Positions 41,954 to 51,395 of a DNA stretch of 64,000 nucleotides are shown here, in pieces. Origin of the DNA: JANQSP01 sp965237565 (GTDB lineage Bacteria > Bdellovibrionota > Bdellovibrionia > Bdellovibrionales > UBA1609); contig OZ250145.1 of the NCBI GenBank assembly GCA_965237565.1, positions 310,001-374,000 of the forward strand, in the 5' to 3' direction. The notes beneath the pieces were generated by a model. It made no database searches and was not told the origin of the DNA. It saw nothing but the letters and a program-made list of their open reading frames with translations. The stretch's first letter is position 1. Each line of letters opens with the position of its first letter. Position numbers and translations under genes: made by a program.

Positions 41954-44893
41954 CTAACCACACTTTTGCATTTTTTTTCCAGCCCTTTCAGCCAATTTTT
42001 TCATTCGAGTTTCAATGGATGGACGATCTGGTGCCTCAGGTAACAAATTCAAATAATTACAATAGGACCCAGAAGCTTCTTGATAAGCTCCTCTCATCTC
42101 ATAAACAAATCCCAGTTCCTTGTAAAGTTGAGGATCGCCTGATTTTAGCACACTATCTGCTCCTCCGGCTTTTTTCAGAATTTTCACTGCCAAATCCAGA
42201 TGCCCTGATTTTCGATAGCAACGAGCTGTCCTGACATAAAATGTTAAATTTTCGGGATCGAGTTCGATAGCTTTTTGATACTCAATAGCACAATTCAAAA
42301 AATTACCTAGTTTTTCATAAGCTTCTGCCGAGAGTAAAAAAGGCACAATCAATTTGGAATTGAACTGTGTTTCTAATTTGGCTTGCTTAATGGCTTCATA
42401 ATAATTCGTTTTTCCGCCTTGTAAAAGAGCCACTCGACCAAGGTAGTAATGTGCACGTAGATAGAGCTCGTTAACAGCTAATACCTTTTCAAATTGTTTT
42501 TTAGCCAAGCCATATTTTTTTTCCTTTAAACGCAAAAGTCCAATATAGAAGGAAGGAGTGGGATCAGCGGGATTTAAAATTGCAGCCTGCAAAAAAGCTT
42601 CATAAGCTTTTTGGTAATTATTTTCAAACATCAAGATGCGACCCAAGTACAAATAAGCCTCATTGTACTTTGGCTCCACCTCTATAATCCCAAGCAAAAT
42701 ATTGTAAGAAGCCTTGTACCTCTCATCCTCAAACAAATATTTGGCCCATTCCATACGGTATTCCATAACTAGTGAATAGTTATTGACCAACTTTCTGAAA
42801 TGATTTGCCCCTGTATCTACTCCATATACATAGCCCAGTGCCTTTGCGTAAGCTACTTGCGTCTTTGTCGAATTTGGGTCCATTTCTATCGCCCTGCTGG
42901 CAAAAGCCAAAGATTCATTCGCATCTCCTAGTTTTCCATAAGCACTCGACAAAATGACCAATGACTCAATGTCTGCCTCATAGATTTTGAGTGCGATCTT
43001 GGCGTAACGAATCGCCTGCCTGTACGCCTCCTTTTTGAATTCCAAATACGCTTTCCCTCTATACACCTCATAACTACGAGGAGATTTTCTGGTTGCAATT
43101 GCAAGAATTTTTGATGCTTTATAAAAATCGTACTGTTGAGAATAATAATCAGACATAAGAACATAAGATTCCATCATATAGGGATCCGCCTCAATTGCCT
43201 TTTTCAACCATTTGATGGCATTTTCAAAAAAGCTTAGTGTCCAAAAATTTTTGGCAATCTTAATGGCTATCATTGCATTTTTATTCCCATCCAACTTAAA
43301 TGCTTCCTCATAATATCCAATAGCAAATTGAAATCGATTTTGAAGAGTGAGTTGATCCCCTTCATAAATGAGCTGCCCACTTTTTACCTTTGTTTGTTTC
43401 AATTTTTTAATTCCACCCAACTGTGTTACCAAATTTCTAGCTACATTGTTTGCTGGATTGTAGCTGTAGGATTTTCTGGCATAATCCAAGGCAACCAAAG
43501 AGTTATTTTTTTTTAAATTGATTTCAGCCAAACCAAGGTAAGCCTCTGAAAGTGTCTGATAGGAAATTCGGTCTGCGTTTTGAAGAGCGATCATCAGTGA
43601 TTTTTCTGCTTTATTTTTTTTGCCAAAAAATTTGTATTCGATCAGCCCTGTCTTGATTTGGGCTTCCTTGTTATTAGGGTGTAATTTTAAAATCTTTCGA
43701 TAAAGTGATAAAGCAGAAGAATGCTTTTCCTGCTTCATCATGATATCCCCCAACAACATGTAAGGGGCTATCCAACTGGGAATCATTTTTTGAATCGTAT
43801 CCAGATAGCCGATAATTGTTGAATAATCTCCCAAGTAATAAAGAGAAAGAGCTTTCAAATAATAAAACATAGGCAGTAACCTTTGCGATTCATCCTCTCT
43901 AGAAGCATTTGCCAAGCCATCTAAGGAGCTTTCTATCATTGTCTTTGCATCTAAATACTTTCCCTTCACAAGAAAATGAACAGATTGGCAAAGCCCTGAG
44001 TAAATACCTCCTTTATTCAGTACAGAAATTTTGCGAGTCACATGCAAAAGCACTCGACTGGATTTAAAATCCTGACGAGAAAAAGGCCAAAGATCCATGT
44101 AGACAAGACAGAGAAAAGAGATGGCCTGTTTGTTTTTTACATCTCCTTCGATGGCTTGTATAAAGAGTGCCTGCGACTTAAGATAAGAGGAAAAACGACT
44201 TTTAAAAAATTCTAACAATCCTTTTTTTGCTAACAAATCCACTCTTTTGCTCGGCAAGGCTGGTCGATTCCAGCGAGGAGCTTTTAGATCAATGTATTCT
44301 TCAGCAGTAGAAGTTTTTTTTATCTTATCGTAGAAGAAAAAAACAAGAACTCCAGCTGTAAAGAACAAAACAAAACTCCACTTCAAAAATGAAGAAAGTT
44401 GAAACCTGCTTTTTTTGATCTCTTCTGCTTTTAATTTCCTGAGTGATGGTTCTTCGATTTCTTCGGGGATTTCATAGAGCAGGGTGTCTTCCTGAGATTG
44501 TTTTTGTCTCTTAAGAGAACCCAAAGTTTTGATATTTTTTCTTTTTTGCCTTTTGCGAGTCAGCTTTTGGAGATCCGCAGAGCTGGCAACCGCGGTAGGG
44601 GACTCTTCTTCCTCAACTGGCAAATCAAGATATGAGGATTTGTCAGAATCAAAATCAGGAGTGGATTTTTTTTCTTTTACAGAAGATTTTCCAGAAAAAA
44701 CTCTCAGTAAATGATCATAAAACTGCGGTTCCAAAGAGAGGGTTTTCCATTTTCCTCCCGGGTAGGGGGCAATGGACTCTTCACCTGAAAGCAGGTGATT
44801 TTCTATCATTTGATGAATGCCATCTCTGTCTACAGGACCTTGCACCCGCCCTTGTTGATCCTTTAACAACCAAAGAGACTTTTGTTTCACCAT
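41954..44893 (-). CDS. Large membrane protein with GYF-like domain and many TPRs
   Basis: This 979-residue protein starts with a GYF_2-like domain (residues 5-65: SLWLLKDQQGRVQGPV, LSGEESIAPYPGGKW). A basic, disordered cytoplasmic linker and one transmembrane helix (about 168-188, FVLFFTAGVLVFFFYD) follow. The remaining ~780 residues are a large periplasmic array of tetratricopeptide-like repeats (for example SLALYRKILKLHPNNKEAQ, EAFKLDGNKNAM, AIEYQKAIELDPENLTFY). The architecture suggests a scaffold that links cytoplasmic proline-rich or motility partners with periplasmic ones. Similar GYF/TPR proteins occur in deltaproteobacteria; function is unknown. Flanked by tRNAs and murA. Confidence 0.8.
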   Translation of the reverse strand: MVKQKSLWLLKDQQGRVQGPVDRDGIHQMIENHLLSGEESIAPYPGGKWKTLSLEPQFYDHLLRVFSGKSSVKEKKSTPDFDSDKSSYLDLPVEEEESPTAVASSADLQKLTRKRQKRKNIKTLGSLKRQKQSQEDTLLYEIPEEIEEPSLRKLKAEEIKKSRFQLSSFLKWSFVLFFTAGVLVFFFYDKIKKTSTAEEYIDLKAPRWNRPALPSKRVDLLAKKGLLEFFKSRFSSYLKSQALFIQAIEGDVKNKQAISFLCLVYMDLWPFSRQDFKSSRVLLHVTRKISVLNKGGIYSGLCQSVHFLVKGKYLDAKTMIESSLDGLANASREDESQRLLPMFYYLKALSLYYLGDYSTIIGYLDTIQKMIPSWIAPYMLLGDIMMKQEKHSSALSLYRKILKLHPNNKEAQIKTGLIEYKFFGKKNKAEKSLMIALQNADRISYQTLSEAYLGLAEINLKKNNSLVALDYARKSYSYNPANNVARNLVTQLGGIKKLKQTKVKSGQLIYEGDQLTLQNRFQFAIGYYEEAFKLDGNKNAMIAIKIAKNFWTLSFFENAIKWLKKAIEADPYMMESYVLMSDYYSQQYDFYKASKILAIATRKSPRSYEVYRGKAYLEFKKEAYRQAIRYAKIALKIYEADIESLVILSSAYGKLGDANESLAFASRAIEMDPNSTKTQVAYAKALGYVYGVDTGANHFRKLVNNYSLVMEYRMEWAKYLFEDERYKASYNILLGIIEVEPKYNEAYLYLGRILMFENNYQKAYEAFLQAAILNPADPTPSFYIGLLRLKEKKYGLAKKQFEKVLAVNELYLRAHYYLGRVALLQGGKTNYYEAIKQAKLETQFNSKLIVPFLLSAEAYEKLGNFLNCAIEYQKAIELDPENLTFYVRTARCYRKSGHLDLAVKILKKAGGADSVLKSGDPQLYKELGFVYEMRGAYQEASGSYCNYLNLLPEAPDRPSIETRMKKLAERAGKKMQKCG

Positions 44894-44985
44894 ATCTTTT
44901 ATAGTCTAACACAGACCCATTCGACTACGATCTTTTTTAGACCCCACGAAGAAGCTTATCCGCTATAAAAGTTTTTGCTACAGTC

Positions 44986-46245
44986 TTACGAATGCCTTTT
45001 GATGGAAGCTCCCAATTGAGACAGCTTGCTCTCAAGATTTTCATATCCTCGATCCAAATGATACACTCGATGCAAGGTGGTCTGCCCTTGAGCCACAAGA
45101 CCAGTTAAAATCAAGCAAGCACTTGCTCTTAGGTCCGTAGCCATAACGGGGGCCCCTTCGAGTTTTTGTTTGGATCTCACGATAGCTGTATTCCCATCTA
45201 ATTGAATGTCTGCTCCCAATCTCCGCATTTCTTGAACATGAATGAATCGATTTTCAAAAATGGTTTCCGTAACCGAACCCACTCCTTCATCAGCTTGCGT
45301 GAGCAAAGCCACAAATTGTGCTTGAAGGTCTGTCGGGAAACCGGGGTAAGGAGCTGTAACAATGTCCACAGCGGAAAAGGAAGAAGGAGATTGTAATTCA
45401 ATCGCATCAGGATATGTTTTTATATCAAAACCAGCTTCTTTTAATTTTACAATGAGAGCACTTAGGTGATCTGGCACACAAGAACGCACCACAATACTGC
45501 CCTTTGTGATGGCCCCAGCGAGCAACAAGGTCCCCGCTTCAATTCGATCTGGAATCACCTCGTATTCACAGGGAAACAAAGTTTCTACTGGCTCAATGCG
45601 AATGGTAGGAGTCCCAGCTCCATAAATCTTCGCTCCCATTTTTTTTAAATAATTTGCTAGATCCAAAATTTCAGGTTCACAAGCTGCATTCTCTATAACC
45701 GTATGACCTTTTGCCAAACAGCCTGCCATCATTAAGTTTTCTGTTCCTCCAACGGTTGGAGAATTTAATAAAATGTGACAACCTTTTAAACGATTCTCTA
45801 CTTTCCCTGTAATGAGGCCCTTTTCTACTTTGATATCCGCTCCCATTTGGCTCAAACCTTTGAGATGCAAATCAACGGATCTGTTCCCGATTGCACAACC
45901 TCCGGGCAAATTCACCCGTGCCATCCCTTGGCTGGCCAACAAAGGTCCCAAAGATAAAATACCAGCTCTCATTTGGCGAACCAGTTGGTAGGGAGCTTCT
46001 ACACATTTCAGTCCCTGATTTTTGATGATTAAAGTTTTTTCATCTTGTTGAATCTTGCAACCCAAATATTCGAGCAACAAGCAAGTAGTTTTTACATCCT
46101 TCAAAAAAGGAACATGATGAAAAACATGTTCCCCTTCCGCCAACAAGGAAGAAAAAAGAATAGGTAGAATGGAATTTTTTGATCGACTGACTACGACCTC
46201 TCCTTCTAACTTCTTTCCCCCTATGACACTAATTTTATCCATCAT
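44986..46245 (-). CDS. murA: UDP-N-acetylglucosamine 1-carboxyvinyltransferase MurA
   Basis: MurA performs the first committed step of peptidoglycan synthesis and is the target of fosfomycin. The 419-residue protein has VVSRSKNSILPILFSSLLAEG, the PEP-binding cysteine in NLPGGCAIGNRSVDLHL, NLMMAGCLAKG, IPDRIEAGTLL, and FPTDLQAQFVALLTQ, with EMRRLGADI and DLRASACLILTGL at the end. The cysteine is present, so fosfomycin sensitivity at the active site is expected. It overlaps the prmC end by 11 bases. Confidence 0.96.
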   Translation of the reverse strand: MMDKISVIGGKKLEGEVVVSRSKNSILPILFSSLLAEGEHVFHHVPFLKDVKTTCLLLEYLGCKIQQDEKTLIIKNQGLKCVEAPYQLVRQMRAGILSLGPLLASQGMARVNLPGGCAIGNRSVDLHLKGLSQMGADIKVEKGLITGKVENRLKGCHILLNSPTVGGTENLMMAGCLAKGHTVIENAACEPEILDLANYLKKMGAKIYGAGTPTIRIEPVETLFPCEYEVIPDRIEAGTLLLAGAITKGSIVVRSCVPDHLSALIVKLKEAGFDIKTYPDAIELQSPSSFSAVDIVTAPYPGFPTDLQAQFVALLTQADEGVGSVTETIFENRFIHVQEMRRLGADIQLDGNTAIVRSKQKLEGAPVMATDLRASACLILTGLVAQGQTTLHRVYHLDRGYENLESKLSQLGASIKRHS

Positions 46246-47092
46246 TCCTCTGAAAACAAATGACCCGAGTAAGATTGGAAAGGTCTTTTAGTGTATGAGA
46301 GAAAACCATTCTTGGAATTTTCATGGCGGTGCAAGCAGTTTCTTGTTCAGCACCAATCTCGAAAAAGTAGAGTCCATTTGGCTTCAACAATCGACTCGCT
46401 ATATGGAGCCAAGAACGAAGATGACAAAGCCCCTGATCCGGCGAAAAAAGAGAAAGAAAAGGTTCAAAACAAAGAACTTCCTTTTGAATTTTAGGATCTT
46501 TAAAGGCCACGTAGGGAGGATTGGCTACGATCAAATCAATCTCTTCTGACATAAAAGTATTCCAATCTTCTTTTTTCAAATAATACACATCTTTTCTTAA
46601 GAAAAAAACTCGATCACTTATACAAAATGCCTTGGCATTTTTTTTTGCCACTTGCAAAGCTTTTCGGCTTACATCCACACAGATCAATCGAGATTGGGAC
46701 CACTCATTCAACAAACTAAGCCCCAAGCAACCCGAACCACAACCAAAATCAATAATGTTTAACTTCTCATTTTGTTTAAATTGTTTTTTCACAGCTGAAA
46801 CAATGACTTCTGTTTCCGGCCTTGGAATAAATACCCCCGGTTCAACTTGAAATTCATAGCTGTAAAATTCTTTTTTCCCTATGATGTAAGCTATAGGAAC
46901 TCCGCTGGATCGAAGTCGAATAACGGACTGAAATTTACTGATCTCTCGTGAAGTCAAAGTTTGATTCCACTGAGTGTAAAGATAAGACCTCGAACATTTT
47001 AGAATATAGCTCATCAACAATTCCACATCCAAACGAGCGGTGTCGAATGGGATCGAAGAAGCTTCTGAACAAATGAGATCTCCAAGCTTCAT
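46235..47092 (-). CDS. prmC: Release-factor glutamine methyltransferase PrmC (HemK)
   Basis: PrmC N5-methylates the glutamine of the GGQ motif in RF1 and RF2. The 285 residues show the family's N-terminal helical domain, then FIPRPETEVIV, the SAM-binding IIDFGCGSGCLGLSL, the acidic CVDVSRKAL, and the catalytic IVANPPYVAF. The gene overlaps prfA by four bases (ATGA), the usual pairing of modifying enzyme and substrate. Confidence 0.96.
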   Translation of the reverse strand: MKLGDLICSEASSIPFDTARLDVELLMSYILKCSRSYLYTQWNQTLTSREISKFQSVIRLRSSGVPIAYIIGKKEFYSYEFQVEPGVFIPRPETEVIVSAVKKQFKQNEKLNIIDFGCGSGCLGLSLLNEWSQSRLICVDVSRKALQVAKKNAKAFCISDRVFFLRKDVYYLKKEDWNTFMSEEIDLIVANPPYVAFKDPKIQKEVLCFEPFLSLFSPDQGLCHLRSWLHIASRLLKPNGLYFFEIGAEQETACTAMKIPRMVFSHTLKDLSNLTRVICFQRNDG

Positions 47093-48171
47093 TTTTTATC
47101 ACTTTGTGATGCCAAAATGTTTCCCATATCCTTCATCTTCAAAGATTCAATCAAGTTTTGCAAATCTCCCTTCATGATTTGATTCAAAAGGTAAAAAATT
47201 TTGCCGAGGCGATGATCCGTCACACGAGATTGCGGAAAATTATATGTTCTCACTTTTTCGGAACGATCTCCCGTTCCGATCTGGGACAAACGAGCTTGTG
47301 ATTCTTTTTTCTTTTTCTTCTCCATTTCCAAATCATAAAGGCGAGCGTAGAGCACCTTCATAGCTTTTTGTTTATTCGAGTGTTGGGATTTTTCGTCTTG
47401 GCATTGCACTACGACCTTAGTTGGCATATGTACGATTCTTACTGCACTGTCAGTTGTATTCACATGTTGCCCTCCTGCCCCGCTGGATCGAAACACATCC
47501 ACTCTTAAGTCAGAAGGTTGGATAGAGATATCCATTTCATCGGCAGAGGGAAGCACAACCACAGTTACGGTGGAGGTATGAACACGTCCTTGGGATTCTG
47601 TTTGTGGAACTCTTTGCACTCGATGAACTCCGCTTTCATACTTTAAATCTCCATAAACATTTTTCCCAGAAAGAGAGAAGATAATTTCTTTTAATCCACC
47701 ATTGTTTCCATGGGAAATAGAAAGAATTTCTTTTTTCCATTTTTTCTTTTCTGCAAAGTGAGAATAAAGAGAGAATAAATCCTGACAAAATAGGCCTGCT
47801 TCATCTCCTCCCGCCGCTGGACGAATTTCCACCACCACATCTTTTTCATCTAGAGAATCAGAAGGGATCAATATTTTTTTTAATTCTTTATCGAGCTCAT
47901 TTAATTCTTTTTGGATGGAGACAATTTCCTCCTTAGCCAATAAAATAAAATCCTTGTCCTCTTTGTCCTCGGCGATCAGTTTTTTATAAAATGTAAAGTT
48001 GTTATTTTTTTCTTTATATTTTTTATAAACATCCATCACCTTCGAAAGATAGGAAAATTCTTTTAGGCATTTGATTTTTTTGTCGGAAGATTGATCACCT
48101 GTCGAAAGACTCTGCATCTCATCTTGCAAAACTCGGTATCTAGCCTCCATTTCTTCCAATTTTTTAAACAT
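47089..48171 (-). CDS. prfA: Peptide chain release factor 1
   Basis: RF1 recognises UAA and UAG and releases nascent peptides. The 360-residue protein contains the codon-recognition region with VHRVQRVPQTESQGRVHTS (the PxT motif is PQT, near residue 185) and the catalytic GGQ in SSGAGGQHVNTTDSAVRIVH. EIRPAAGGDEAGLF is also typical. It is upstream of prmC and separated from rho by 105 bases; rpmE, frequently found in this place in other bacteria, is absent. Confidence 0.97.
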   Translation of the reverse strand: MFKKLEEMEARYRVLQDEMQSLSTGDQSSDKKIKCLKEFSYLSKVMDVYKKYKEKNNNFTFYKKLIAEDKEDKDFILLAKEEIVSIQKELNELDKELKKILIPSDSLDEKDVVVEIRPAAGGDEAGLFCQDLFSLYSHFAEKKKWKKEILSISHGNNGGLKEIIFSLSGKNVYGDLKYESGVHRVQRVPQTESQGRVHTSTVTVVVLPSADEMDISIQPSDLRVDVFRSSGAGGQHVNTTDSAVRIVHMPTKVVVQCQDEKSQHSNKQKAMKVLYARLYDLEMEKKKKKESQARLSQIGTGDRSEKVRTYNFPQSRVTDHRLGKIFYLLNQIMKGDLQNLIESLKMKDMGNILASQSDKK

Positions 48172-48276
48172 TTAACCCCATTATAGTGAAGAAAATAAAA
48201 CTGAACCATTTATTTGACAAATAATTTAAAAATTAGAATTTGAAAATCAAGAATAAAGGGGGCAGAAAAAAGATTT

Positions 48277-49830
48277 TCAGCTACCCATACTGTCCAAAAA
48301 CTCTAGATTTGTCTTGGTTTTCTTCAATTTGTCTAGAAGAAATTCCATATTATCTACCACATTCATGGGAGCTAGTATCTTGCGCAAAATGAGAAGACGA
48401 TTGAGTTCGTTTTCTGGAATCAAAAGGTCTTCTTTCCGAGTTCCCGATTTATTGATATCCATGCAGGGGAAAATGCGTCTTTCCATTAATTTTCTATCTA
48501 AGTGAATTTCAGAATTGCCAGTGCCTTTAAATTCCTCAAAGATGACCTCATCCATTCTAGAACCAGTATCAATCAAAGCAGTTGCAATGATGGTAAGGCT
48601 TCCTCCTTCTTCTACATTTCTCGCTGCTCCAAAAAATCTCTTCGGTTTATGGAGTGCACTTGAATCCACACCTCCAGAAAGAATCTTTCCAGAGGGAGGA
48701 ACCACTGTATTATACGCTCTAGCCAGTCGAGTGATGGAATCGAGCAAAATCACGACATCTTTTTTATGCTCTACCAATCTCTTGGCTTTTTCGATCACCA
48801 TTTCAGCTACCTGAACGTGGCGAATAGGGGGTTCATCAAAGGTGGAAGAAATCACTTCCCCTTTGACGTTTCTCAACATATCGGTCACTTCTTCTGGGCG
48901 TTCATCAATCAACAAGACGATGAGAAAAACTTCTTCATCATTTTTCGAGACCGCATTGGCGATATTTTGAAGTAAAACGGTCTTGCCTGTGCGGGGAGGA
49001 GCTACGATCAGAGCTCTTTGCCCCTTTCCCAATGGGGTCATCAAATTTACCACCCTCGTGGTGTATTCAGAAGGATTCCATTCCAAGTTGAGTCGAGATT
49101 CTGGATAAAGGGGGGTGAGATTATCAAAAAGGATTTTTTCCTTCAAATGATCAGTGGATTCAAAATTCACATTATCTGATTTTAAAAGGGCAAAATATTT
49201 TTCACTGGATTTGGGAGGACGAATGGTCCCGCTAACAGTATCCCCTGTTCTCAATCCAAACCGGCGGATTTGTGAGTGGCTGACATAAATATCATCAATG
49301 CCCGGCAAATAATTGTAATCTGGAGAACGTAGAAATCCATATCCATCTGGCAAAATTTCTAAAACACCGCCTCCATAGATATCTCCCAATTGAGCCGCTC
49401 GTTTGAGTATTTCAAAAACCATGTCTTGTCTTTTTAAACCAGCTGGATTTTCGATTTTCAACTTCTGAGCCAAGGCCAGGACTTCCCGAATATCTTTGGA
49501 TCTCAGATTTTTAAAATCTAAAGCCTTTCTTTCTTGCTCTGTTAGATTGATGTCCGATAGATCCACTTCTTGACTGTGAACCGAGGTAGCGAAATCATCT
49601 TCTCCAGCCGAGCGAGAAGAAGCGTGAAGACGTCCGTTTTCATTATCTGTGTGGTTGTTTGTCGAGGGATTGTTGTTGCTTCCTCTATGATACCTTTGTT
49701 TTAAGCGAGAACCTGAATGGCGTCTGGGTGAGTGTTTTCTCTCGCCAGAAGAAAAAGATTCCCCCCCTCCTACTGAATAGGAAGAATAAGGTTTATTATT
49801 TTTACTTGATTCGGAACGGCCCATACCCAC
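48277..49830 (-). CDS. rho: Transcription termination factor Rho
   Basis: Rho is an RNA-dependent hexameric ATPase that ends transcription. The 517 residues include an N-terminal extension of about 90 residues rich in S, N, H and R (low complexity), followed by LRSKDIREVLALAQKLKIEN and the RNA-binding OSB fold with GGGVLEILPDGYGFLRSPDY. The ATPase core has the P loop APPRTGKTVLLQNIA, LLIDERPEEVTDML, the DSITRLARAYNT segment and NVEEGGSLTIIATALIDTGSRMDEVIFEEFKG. It differs from typical Rho P loops in R for K/A. The basic extension could supply extra RNA contact. Confidence 0.97.
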   Translation of the reverse strand: MGMGRSESSKNNKPYSSYSVGGGESFSSGERKHSPRRHSGSRLKQRYHRGSNNNPSTNNHTDNENGRLHASSRSAGEDDFATSVHSQEVDLSDINLTEQERKALDFKNLRSKDIREVLALAQKLKIENPAGLKRQDMVFEILKRAAQLGDIYGGGVLEILPDGYGFLRSPDYNYLPGIDDIYVSHSQIRRFGLRTGDTVSGTIRPPKSSEKYFALLKSDNVNFESTDHLKEKILFDNLTPLYPESRLNLEWNPSEYTTRVVNLMTPLGKGQRALIVAPPRTGKTVLLQNIANAVSKNDEEVFLIVLLIDERPEEVTDMLRNVKGEVISSTFDEPPIRHVQVAEMVIEKAKRLVEHKKDVVILLDSITRLARAYNTVVPPSGKILSGGVDSSALHKPKRFFGAARNVEEGGSLTIIATALIDTGSRMDEVIFEEFKGTGNSEIHLDRKLMERRIFPCMDINKSGTRKEDLLIPENELNRLLILRKILAPMNVVDNMEFLLDKLKKTKTNLEFLDSMGS

Positions 49831-49990
49831 TCAGCTTTGAAATGGAAACAAGAACAAGAAGCTTTTATTTCTTAAACAACCAACCTCTTTTTAACGAAAA
49901 ACAAAATGATTATTGTGAAAACGAAAAGTAAGGCTCTTTTGGACAGTGGGCCAATTTATTTCTGATTTGTCAATAAAAAATACACTTTTT

Positions 49991-51259
49991 TTAATCGTCA
50001 ATTCGGAAATTTGTTTTCGTAAAATCATATTCTTTCTTTTTTTGTTTCTTTCTGATGATAAAAAGGAGCCCGATCGCCAAAATAAGCAAAATAATTGGAA
50101 TGATTATCTCCATATGCAGTGGGAAAAGTGACTTTTCTTTTGTTTTTTCGCCCCCTTGTTGATCTGTGGCAGGAGAAGTAAGAGAGGTTTTTTCTTCTGG
50201 GTAGTCGAGGGATTCCGCCCCTTCTGGGTTTTCTGCCATATCGATAGGAGCTTCTGGTGCTAGGTTTTGAACAGGAGGTTCGGGTGCTAGGTTTTGAACA
50301 GGAGGTTCGGGTGTTGCTTGTTGAAAATTTTCAGGAGGAGCAGAATCTGAGCTTGCCCAATATTTGATAGAGTAAGAATCTTTTAAAACTCCTTTGGATT
50401 TCAGAGCGGAATTGGTTGCCCAGATTTCTTTCCAACCATCTTGGTGTTTTAGTAAATTGTAAGCAATTTCACGGATATTGTCTCCCGGTTGTACTTGACG
50501 GTAGGAAGGAGTTGCACCTATGTCTTCAAAGTAGAAAAGAATCTGACTCTCATCTGTTGGACGCCTAGGGGATTGGTAGTAAATTTTATCCCCCACTTTT
50601 ACGCTTCTGTTTTTGAAATGAGGGTTAATCTGGTAAAGCTGTTCGACTTGATCAGAATTAAAAATGTTCCTACTAATGGACGAGAGAGTTTGATCGGAAC
50701 GAGCAATGTAGACAGCATTTACAAGGAAGCCTCCTCTTTTGTAAGGAGTTTCCTTAATTTTTTTAAGCGGAATCCAAGTCTTGGTAGCTGTCGTTCTTTG
50801 GGGAAATTGCGGTGAAGTTTCTTCTGTTTTTTCTGCTTCTGCTGCTTCAGCAATCTCTATCTCTTCTTCTGAAGTATCTATCAAATCGGGAGCAGGGGGT
50901 TCGACAATTTCTTGTTCGGTAACTTCTTCTACTTCTTCGCCTTCATCCATTACTACATAATCATCATCTATGTATTGGTATTCTCCATCATCTTCCTGAT
51001 CGCCTTCTTCTTGCATAGTTACTTCGTTGTCTGCTTCCTCTCCTTGGTATTCCTCATCTTCTTCTTCAGAAACTTCTACGCCCTCATCATCATCATCATC
51101 CTCATCATCTTCTTCTGAATACTCTTCTCCTTCTTCTTCTTCTTCTTCTTGGTATTCCTCTTCCTCCTCTAAGGCGGAATTTTCAGAATCAATACCCAAG
51201 AGAGAGCAATTGGAAAGAAGAGTGAAAGATAATAAAAAAAGAATAAAATACTTACTCAT
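49991..51259 (-). CDS. Lipoprotein with acidic region, LysM-like domains and C-terminal membrane helix
   Basis: The 422-residue protein begins with a lipobox signal (LLSNC). An extremely acidic region of about 110 residues rich in E and D follows. Around 180-320 are two LysM-like segments, AVYIARSDQTLSSISRNIFNS and YRQVQPGDNIREIAYNLLKH, both suited to peptidoglycan binding. A proline-rich linker with two perfect 10-residue repeats (PEPPVQNLA-type) leads to a C-terminal transmembrane helix (about 383-402, IIIPIILLILAIGLLFII) and a basic cytoplasmic tail. Having both a lipid anchor and a membrane helix is unusual: the protein could bridge outer membrane, wall and inner membrane. FimV is a loosely comparable architecture. 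Confidence 0.78.
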   Translation of the reverse strand: MSKYFILFLLSFTLLSNCSLLGIDSENSALEEEEEYQEEEEEEGEEYSEEDDEDDDDDEGVEVSEEEDEEYQGEEADNEVTMQEEGDQEDDGEYQYIDDDYVVMDEGEEVEEVTEQEIVEPPAPDLIDTSEEEIEIAEAAEAEKTEETSPQFPQRTTATKTWIPLKKIKETPYKRGGFLVNAVYIARSDQTLSSISRNIFNSDQVEQLYQINPHFKNRSVKVGDKIYYQSPRRPTDESQILFYFEDIGATPSYRQVQPGDNIREIAYNLLKHQDGWKEIWATNSALKSKGVLKDSYSIKYWASSDSAPPENFQQATPEPPVQNLAPEPPVQNLAPEAPIDMAENPEGAESLDYPEEKTSLTSPATDQQGGEKTKEKSLFPLHMEIIIPIILLILAIGLLFIIRKKQKKKEYDFTKTNFRIDD

Positions 51260-51395
51260 TCAAAACGCCAATCTCGCAAATAAACGGCACTACCTTTTTA
51301 AAAGCAAACAAGTTAAAGGCTTAAAATTCAATACAGAAGTCTATAATCTAGACCATGGTTTTATTATTTTTTTAATGACTCGCAGAGCAATTTCA

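Noticed and set aside
48172..48276. Possible rpmE (ribosomal protein L31) between rho and prfA
   Set aside because: The 105-base gap is too short for the gene and has no suitable open frame.
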